Assembly: GCA_000708835.1 (NCBI GenBank)
Contig: DF237199.1
Location: 1 to 64,000, forward strand
Reading direction: 5' to 3'
From: Klebsormidium nitens
Lineage: Eukaryota > Streptophyta > Klebsormidiophyceae > Klebsormidiales > Klebsormidiaceae
Length of the DNA stretch: 64,000 bases
In this document: positions 56,501-64,000 of the stretch, one piece after another
Layout of the letters: each line of letters opens with the position of its first letter
How positions within the stretch are numbered: the first letter of the stretch is position 1
Made by a program: the position numbers and the translations under genes
Notes under the pieces: generated by a model
Told to the model about the DNA's origin: nothing
What the model saw: the letters and a program-made list of their open reading frames with translations, nothing else
The model's database searches: none

Positions 56501-59500
56501 CGACTTACGGTCGTGCAGCCACTTCTCCACCCGCGCTGCGAACGCAACCGCCTGCGCGAGCTCCCCCTTGGCAAACCGCTGCCGCCGGGGCCGCCGCCCC
56601 TCCGTCGGCACCTCGTAGAACACCTCCAGTTGGTCAGGGGGGCATAGCGTCCCCTTCTCCAGGCCCCCAAACTGGCTCTCCACATCCGGCTGGGACTCTT
56701 GTCCCTCCCCCTCCTCAGCCCCCTGCTTTTCTGTCGGCCTTTGTCTGCCCCCTGCAGGAGCCACTCCGGCAGCTGCAACCTCCCCTTCCTTTTCTACTTG
56801 CTCCAGCAGCGTGCACGCACTCCCCAGCGCCCCTTGTTCCGAGTCCGTCAGCTTTTTCCCGACGAGACGCCGAACCACATATCGCGCCCCCGCTTGCGAC
56901 GCCTTCCAGGCCTTTCTCCGCAGCACAGACTCTGTCAAAGTGCCAATGTCCGGCAGTCCGCTGACCGGCCGCGCCTGAAAGTCTAGAGCCGCCCGCACGT
57001 CCATAAGCTGCCGCCGCGACTCATGAGCTATGGGCCGGACGTCCAGTTCTCCCACCGGGGGAGTGCCCGCGAGCAGGTAAAACGCCCACCCCCCAATCTT
57101 GGTCACAAGCCCGACCACGTCGAACCGGAGCGCGGCTCTCTGCTCCTTGCTGGCGGCTTTGTACTGCACCCAGTTTTCATTTTCTGCTTCCTCCGGCTTC
57201 TCCGCGCCGTTCTTCTCGGCAACAACAGGGGCCACTCCTTTTTTCACCGGTTGCACGTTCATGCCGAAAGCATCCGTGCACACCCCGAGCGAAGGAGGCC
57301 CCGAACGAGCCCCGGCCTTTACTGCTTCCCGCAGATCCCCTTCGTGAACGGACGCCACGTCGACCCCTTCCGCATAAGGCCCAACAACCGACCTCCGCTT
57401 TTTCAGGTGGAGGCCCCTATCTGCCGTTGCTTGCTTCTCAGTCTCGGTCTCTGTTAGACAGTCCCTGAGCCCGTTTCTCTTGGCTTCCGTTTCCTTTGCG
57501 CCGGTCCTTTCCGTGCCCGTCCCTTGCTCCGTCTTTTCCCTTTGGCCCGATCTCCAGCGGTCTCCCTTGCTGACGCCTTCCGCAACCTTGTCCACTCCCG
57601 CCGCAGGAAGCTCTGCTCTCTCTGCCCTTCCTCGTTTCGCTGGCGCCCCGTCGTCCTCTTCCAGACACGCCGCGCGCCCCTTCCTGGGCCAGATGTAAAA
57701 GTCGTCGCTCCCAGGACAGGCATCCAGACCTGAGACATCAGCAGCAGCCCCCTGGTCCTTTCGGAGGGGATTTTGGAGCCGGCCCTGAGCTTCGAGGTGG
57801 TCCTTCTTTCCCCCCACCGACTCCGAGCGGGATCCCAACGAAGGCACATCCCTTGCAATGACCGCCCCCCCTTGCATCTCCCTGGGTCCGTCCTCTCGAT
57901 GGGCTAGCTTTCTGCTCACCGAAGGAACGGGATATTGCGCAGCCTCTAGGCTGCTTCGACTCTTGGACGGCAACAGGCCCGACTGGATTCCCCCGCCTAG
58001 CGGCAGCCCCCGCCCCCTTGTGCTCGGCCTCCGGAGGGCCTCCCACTCCTGGCCGCTCAGCTCGAACTCGTCCTCTGCTGACGTCAGATTGTGCCCCTGT
58101 TTTTCCCCACCTGCCCCCTCGGCCTTTGCGCAAGCACCCTCCTCGAAAACATCCAATTCGCCCTTTAGTCTGGCCTTTCCGGTTTTCCGGGGTGCAAATA
58201 GTGAGCCCTTTTGAGGAGCAGCAGTGTTAGCCTCAGTACTAGTCTTGTCCCCAACTCCTTCCCCAGAATCAGCCCGTTGCACTCCAAGTTCCAGTCCTGC
58301 GGCACACTCTGACTCCCCTCCAGAGAGCCCCCCCTCTTCCCAAGCCTCCCTTTCCTCTTCTGACGCAAACTGATGGTCGTTGTTGCTTTGCCTCTTTGAC
58401 TGGACGCTCGCGCAGGCGCCCACTCCCGTTGCGCCACCTGGCAGCTCCGCCTCGCTCGGCACCGTTAGCCGGACCTCGGAAGGGGTTTCCGGAACCACCT
58501 GATCGGACTCGCCCACCAGGTCAAACGCGTCCAGCAGAGACCGCTTCTGAATCCCTCGCCTCAGGTACTTCTTTCGCAGTCTTCCAAGAGGCACCGCCTC
58601 TTCGCTAACATCCTCGAGACCCTGTTTGGCGAGCCCGACCCCTCCTCCGGCTAGTGAATCCGGACCAGGTGGGCCCAGGACAAGGCCCCCGGGCTTGAAG
58701 CTGGGTGCAGGTTCGAACGCCGGCTGAGGCTTTGCAACAGCAGCCCGCCTCTCCGCAGCCTCAGCTACCGCCTTTTGGAGTGTGTTCCTCTTAGCCCCAG
58801 CAACAGCTGACGGCCCCCTCTGTCGTTTTGACCCCGCCGATTCTGATTTTTCAATTTTGTCCCCAGCATCTGCCTTGCCGTTTTTAGGCTTTCCCTTGGA
58901 GATTTCGGTATGGAAGTCGGAAGGTTCCCCTCCCGGAACTTTCCTTCGTAACACCTCCTGGGTCGCTTCTTCCTCGCGTGGCTCCTGCCCCTCCTCCAGC
59001 TGGCTGGCCAGCATTCCCCTCCCCAGCCGCCCCAAGGCTGCATAGAAGGCCGCCTTCTGGGGGGCCACTTCTCCCAGAATATCCTCCCCGGATGCACGGG
59101 CTTTCTCGTCTTCATCCAACCGTGTCCTGAGCTCCTCACCCTCCAGATCCTCATTCGTTATCCGTTTATGCTCGCCTAAAGCCCGCTTTCCCCGCTTTCG
59201 CCGTTCCCCGGGATGCTCTTTCTGACCGCGGTCCGTCCCTTGCACCGGCATCCGTGCCAGCAACTCTGGCCCTGCCTCAGGATCACTTCTAATTGCCTGC
59301 AAAAGGGATTGTTGGGGTCCAGATCAGACATTGTGCCAAAACGAAGCACTTCTGATGAAGCATCCCAGTACTGCCTGACGAAAGAAAAAGCAAAACATTG
59401 AAGGGCACTGAGGACCACCTGAGAGAAAAGCACTTCAAGACTGAGGCTACATGTTTGAGGACAAAAGTGGACAAGTTGAACACAAAAGCAATGCTCCAAT

Positions 59501-61183
59501 CTCGCGGTACCATGATGCTTGGCTGTTACAGGAAGCCCACCACATCCTGCATATTTTACTTTACTATTACTTTATTTATTTATTATACTTTAGCATATTT
59601 TCCTGGGCCTTACAACCGAAGCCAAGGTCCTAGGTCCCAACCTACAGAGCCAGCTTTAGGCAAAAGAACCCCTTCGTGCATTGCAGAGCCTCACCTTTGC
59701 AGGCAGCACTCGATCTTCTCCACCATTCAGACCTTCCCCAGCCTTTGGCACACCTCCGTCAGCCGCTGCCCTGCAAACCCGTCGCGCCAGCCCAGATCCG
59801 GCTCGCACACCATCTTCCGGGCCCGCTTTTGCAGCCAGCTCCCTGGCGCCCATGCTAATCAGCGGCCCCATTAGTGCAGGGTCCAGTCCAAGTCCACTTT
59901 TCCTCTCGCCCCCAGGCACCGGGGCCTTTCCCTCCACTTTTCTCCTTTTAGGACTTCTCCCCTCTTGCTCTCCTACCCCTTCGTGCGCCTTCCCCCCTCT
60001 TACCACCCCCGCCATGCCACCAGGCTCACCGACTACATCATTGACACCCTTTTCCTCACGCCCCATTTGCCTGCACCCTGCGCCTGCCCCAGCATCAGCA
60101 TTCCGTCCCCCCACTTCCGCTTTATTCCCCTGCTCGGCCCCCACCCCCGCGTGTCCCCCTGCCGCCGCAGCCGCTTTGGCAGCCACGCGGCGGGCCCTTC
60201 TAGCCCTCTTGGCAGCCCGCCTGATCTTCCGCTGCCTCCTCTCCGCTTCGTCCCCCAGCTCATCCACAAACTTTACCGCTCGCACGACGTCTACCCGAAC
60301 GCCCTTCCCGACTCTCACATACGGGAGCGCCGCACGGGACACCGTCAAGTACCGCAAGGGCTCCTGCTGCCCCCTCACAAGGCCCGCGTGGCCATCTCCT
60401 TCTTTGTTGGGGACAGCATTGTTCCCCCCTTCGTCCCTGAAGCACAGGCCAGCGTGCAGACCCCTGGCGCCTCCTCCCGGACCCGTACTGGTAGCATCTG
60501 GTGCCGGCTGCTCTCCCGCTGTTTGGGTAGGTGCTCTCCCCAGGACAGCTGGATTGTCAGCCGTTTTGCTTTGCCCCAACTCTGCACCGCTTGTCATTGC
60601 TGCTGTGCCGTCAGGGCTGTCTGAAAAGGCCCCGGACCCACAGCATTGTCCAAGTAACTGTTTTGACTGGCCCAGCTGCTCTGGCAAGACTGTCAGCAAG
60701 GTATCCACTCTCAGCCCGCTTTCAATGAGCCTTAGGCCTGCAATGAAAGTGAGCAGAACCAAAATCAGAAACTGAGATAAATGATTTGCAGCAGAAAGGA
60801 GGTTTGAGCTTGTCAACGCCCCCACTCACAGCCCATAAACCCATTGCGTTCTCAAAGGAAAGCATTCAAAGGCAATAACTGAACTGGAAGAAATGCTGGG
60901 AGAGTATGCATCTCACAGAACTTGTGAAATCATTCCAGGAAGGAACACCTCGGTCCTGATCGCGCTCAATGCAGTAAAGCATCATGCAATGTTCACCAGA
61001 TTGCCCATTGTGCACCCTCCATTTGTTCAGTGTTGAATACGTCACCCTTGGTTCTGGAGGTGCCGCACTCACCATGGTCATTGAAGCATGACTTCCAGTC
61101 CTGCAGTTCCCCTACGATTATTCGCCAGAGCACCTCCAAAACACCGCCAATCGATTCTGTTGCCTTCCTCGCCGTTACAAATG
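53556..61183 (-). CDS. Large RING-H2 plus PHD-finger protein, putative chromatin-associated E3 ligase (at least 7 exons, about 1,755+ aa)
   Basis: Minus-strand exons are (61183)..61073, 60737..59695, 59296..56509, 56157..56040, 55617..55497, 55127..55017 and 54539..53556, all joining in phase. The N-terminus is helical (ESIGGVLEVLWRIIVGELQD, then LIESGLRVDTLLTVLPEQLG). A long disordered charged region follows. The RING-H2 finger is split over two exons: CSICQFD, then CGHIFHRPCLLNWL, then CPTCRARI. The PHD finger comes next, with its first CEVC pair spanning an exon junction, then CDNCNKGYHLWC and WYCPPC (C4HC3). RING binds E2 enzymes and PHD reads histone tails; the same pair occurs in PHRF1-type proteins. 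The C-terminal 300 residues are Arg/Ser-rich and end with two C-x2-C-x9-C-x4-H motifs like the one in the large helicase. The 5' end is unresolved: the last assigned exon has no Met. Confidence 0.85.
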
Positions 61184-63105
61184 CTGGTGGTTACGGGTGG
61201 AGAATGCAAGCCGGTCTTGTCTGGAAACTCTTGCAAAGCTTCTTCTTGGATCAGTTTGTAATGCTTCTAGATGATTAGCTGAATGCTGTAGTGCTCAAGT
61301 CCCAGAAGCACACGAAGAGCAGCAGATTGAGCTTGATAGGCCCTGACCTTCTTTGCCCTTGACCAATCCTACTGATAATGGTGTGCAATGGCAAATCGTC
61401 ACTCGGTCATCTACCAAGGTAATACCATATGAAGCTGCTGACCACCGAAGCCTTCAAGAAGCAAAAGGTTGCTTGAGAGACCATAGAAAGGCAACTCGAA
61501 CCCATGATCACTGCCACCTTGGCCGCCATTGCAAGATCATGTTGCCAGGCTGTCATGCACCGGATTTGAAGACGCCAATGTCGCACTGTGACTCTGAGCT
61601 CTAGCTTTGAGGCGTTGCACACGTGCGTGCATGCGACTTTTTCAAATTTTCAAAAGCAATTTGATTTGTTCGCGCCAAAAGCCCGGAAATGTACCCGCAG
61701 TTTGAGTTTCCATTTCGGAGAATAAAACCAGCCGAGCAAATCCTGCCTAATGTGGTTGGGTTCTTCCCGAACGCATCTCTTATGTAATTTAACGGCAGAT
61801 GGGTTTTGGCCCTGGGGTTCGCCAGTCAGCGACCTAGGTACCGTAGGCAGCCTGCAGGATTTGGCCCTGAGTGGGCCTTGCTTGCATGATGCAGGAATCA
61901 GCCATGCATGCTTCTGTGGCGCAAATTCTCATCTTGTCATTCAGGTTTCAGGTACCTAGGAGGTACAATGTGGTTAGGGAGGCATAATGTCAATGGTGTA
62001 TTCAGGCATTGTTCGTAAAGACGAGCCTCAAATGCGCACTATCATTACCCCACTTCAGTGGTAATTGGACACCGCTCGGCTGAGTGATTGAAGTCTGTGC
62101 GGTTGCTGATGTTTGGCTCTTGGTCGGCATGAATTCGGGGGAACGCGCTCAGCTTTAGATACCGCGGGTAGAGGTAAGAACTTTCAGTCGCCTTTTGCAA
62201 ATCTGTCTCTTTATGCTTAGACATGGTAGTCAGACCCCAGAACTAGGGGTGCACTTGATATGACAAGTCTGCCACTGTGCTTGATGTGGTTCGTTGCAGT
62301 TGCTGTACCTCTAATCGTGTCCCTCAATGTCGATTTGAGAATTGAGTGCATTCTTTACCACAGTAGACTTTCCGGACATTGTCGATTGCATGCAATGCTG
62401 GTGGAAGAGCTTTTTCAGAGTGTGCTGAAGCAATGGAACAGCAATGTTTGTTCTGTGCACAGGCACACCTTCATAAGTTGGTAATATAAAAGGCAATGAG
62501 CCACACACTTCATGCTCAGAAGGATCTGCCAATGTTTGAATTACAGCTGCGCGGTGCTGCGCACAAACAAGTTTTGGCAACACTCTAAAAGCATCTCTGC
62601 AGAAGATTCTCAACCTGGCTGAAGTTTTGACAGTTATTTGCCTCACAAACCTTGCTCTTGAAGGGCGAAATGATTGCACCCTGACGCTACCTACTGAAAA
62701 GACTGTTCTTTTGAAGCGGCACTAAATCATCTTAGAATTGGGTGGTCACGGCCAGATGCCGAGAAAGTATCCACTCTGATGGTTCTCATGCACTCATGAT
62801 GGTTCTAAGTAAGGCAGCTCCCTGCCTCAACCACTCTTCCTGCAATTGAGCATCCAATTTACCATGGCGCCCATTGCCCTGCAATCGATATTCTTCATTT
62901 GTCTGGGAGTCAAACCTCCTCACGACTTGCGGAATCTAACTGATATCCCCCATCTTTAGCCTCCTCCCGTGATTTGCTTCAACTGAAGCTTGAGTTATAG
63001 AGGGCCAAGGGCCCCTGTTTAAGTACTTTTTCTGCACATTCAGCTTTATCTTGTGGGACTGTGCATCAGCAGCTCACGTACACTCTTTGTTTTGTTGTTC
63101 TCAGA
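61184..63105. other. Spacer; may hold upstream exons of the RING-PHD gene
   Basis: No complete gene could be chained. Short minus-strand frames occur at 61407-61622 and 62311-62679. A GGTACCTAGG-like pair lies near 61836 and 61952. The acceptor for the right-edge plus-strand gene ends at about 63105. Confidence 0.4.
62311..62600 (-). CDS. Possible upstream exon with helical sequence
   Basis: After an acceptor-like TTCTGCAG on the minus strand near 62600 the frame reads DAFRVLPKLVCAQHRAAVIQ and later NIAVPLLQHTLKKLFHQHC, open to 62311. The amphipathic pattern suggests helical repeats similar to the N-terminus of the RING-PHD protein. It might be one of its missing 5' exons. Composition is AT-richer than the other exons and no donor could be fixed, so this is weak. 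Confidence 0.25.
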
Positions 63106-64000
63106 CAATCCTTGGCAAAGCTGAGGACCATTCGAGGGGCGGCCCTATACGAAGGAAGCGACACCAAGCCTGGGCCTTGTACCAGTTTTCCAGCCAACAA
63201 ATCCACACGACTGGCGGCGCTTCCAATGATGGATTCAAGTCCACAGGCCCCGGGGCCTCGGAGTCTGTCGCCCCTGTCACCCGAGAAGCGCTCCGCTTGT
63301 CTGTTGATGCGGCGCGCGCAAAACCGCAAGATCGGGCACTTTCTGGCCTGGACGGTGGGGAGGAAGAAGCTAACCAGGGAACAAAGCAGCGTCCTGAAAG
63401 GAGTGGTAGGACGGGGCCAGGAAGTAGGGAAGAGGCCTGCGAGGGAACTCGAAGAACCGCTAAGCGGCAGCAAGAAGGCACGCGGGAAGAGTTTGGGTGA
63501 GGGTTTTCACCAGGAGCCTCGAGTCCCAAAAAGGAGAAAGCGCGAGTACACCGAAGCGAGTATAGCGCCAGAGGCTGCCATGGAGACTCCAGCCAAAGAA
63601 CTGTTCAGAGCGGCTGGGTCCACTTTGAAACCAAACGGAAGTAGTGCAGGGGGTGCACGTCAAGAAGAAGTGAAACCTCAATCGCATGGGGCATCACACA
63701 GCATGGGGGAGAAGCGGGGCAAGCGCAGAATTACGCCGATCCCCAGCCCGCCAGTCAGCCGGCCTGTCTCCGCAGAGTCGAGTGTCATAAGAAACGAGGG
63801 GCCGGATGCTGAGGAGGCCTCCCAGCAGAGTGCGCTGGTGCGTGATCTGGCTGAGAGCTTTAGCACAGTTAGCACGGACGAAAAAGGCTCTGTTGCTGCA
63901 AACCAGGCCGTGCCTTGGAGGTTGTCCGAAGCTGAGGAAGGGGCTCCATCCGGGTCGGGACCGCCCCCAGCTTCCCAAACTCGACAAGCCAAACCCGTGA
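63106..64000 (+). CDS. Partial gene at right edge: basic Ser/Pro-rich protein, unrecognised
   Basis: From an acceptor TTGTTCTCAG (ending about 63105) one frame is open for about 895 bases to the window end with no stop. It begins QSLAKLRTIRGAALYEG and includes a Met pair at 63226. Then come SPQAPGPRSLSPLSPEKR, KIGHFLAWTVGRKKL, a basic stretch RVPKRRKREYTE resembling a nuclear localisation signal, and an acidic, Ser-rich end near the edge. It lacks a stop only because the window ends; the final GTGA could be a splice donor. Composition resembles the disordered nuclear proteins elsewhere in the window. Function unknown. Confidence 0.6.

Noticed and set aside
59681-60775. A 364-codon plus-strand open frame
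   Set aside because: Antisense to the RING-PHD exon 59695-60737, which joins its neighbours in phase; the plus frame is Pro/Ser/Ala noise.
1-64000. tRNA genes, CRISPR arrays, prophage or integron features
   Set aside because: I found no B-box plus acceptor-stem pairs, no regular repeat-spacer array with unique spacers, and no phage or bacterial operon organisation.

Overview
This is a nuclear window from a eukaryote of the green lineage. Coding exons are GC-rich and introns more balanced; almost all introns are GT-AG, and splice phases are consistent across every gene I could chain. The best lineage clue is a plastid-type MurC (UDP-N-acetylmuramate--alanine ligase) with 12 exons and a likely transit peptide, next to a plant-type 5S rRNA gene and a YABBY-like HMG-box gene. 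A compact gene-dense genome with bacterial-type peptidoglycan genes, introns and plant-like 5S suggests a streptophyte alga (Klebsormidium-like) or an early land plant. That assignment is inference. No bacterial operons, CRISPR, phage or tRNA genes were seen.

Layout, left to right. (1) 170-3674 +: unrecognised gene with a lysine-rich tail, one in-frame stop and one apparent frame slip; its introns carry a phased series of short hairpin repeats. (2) 4013-4717 +: single-exon OTU-like cysteine protease. (3) 6743-9559 -: four-exon YABBY/HMG-box-like protein. (4) 9905-10020 +: 5S rRNA followed by a decayed second copy. (5) 10293-15617 +: MurC. (6) 17324-32636 +: a 10-exon gene predicted to encode about 3,697 residues, joining a Cys/His motif, a roughly 1,300-residue Ser/Glu acidic tract, a Sen1/senataxin-type SF1B helicase and a basic tail. 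(7) 33719-36617 -: C2HC finger/coiled-coil protein. (8) 37155-37975 +: possible decayed gene. (9) 38941-39234: Harbinger-like MITE. (10) 40964-43951 -: REI1/ZNF622 60S biogenesis factor. (11) 44660-47645 and 49908-52312 +: tandem pirin paralogues. (12) 53556-61183 or beyond, -: large RING-PHD protein. (13) 63106-64000 +: an open exon running off the right edge.

Functional themes: nuclear RNA and chromatin proteins (helicase, RING-PHD, C2HC, HMG-box) carry very long disordered tails, ribosome biogenesis is represented by REI1 and 5S, and plastid wall synthesis by MurC. The helicase gene and the RING-PHD gene share a small C-x2-C-x9-C-x4-H motif that I do not recognise as a named family; it is the strongest candidate here for something undescribed. 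All exon coordinates come from reading splice signals and phase by eye, without transcripts.
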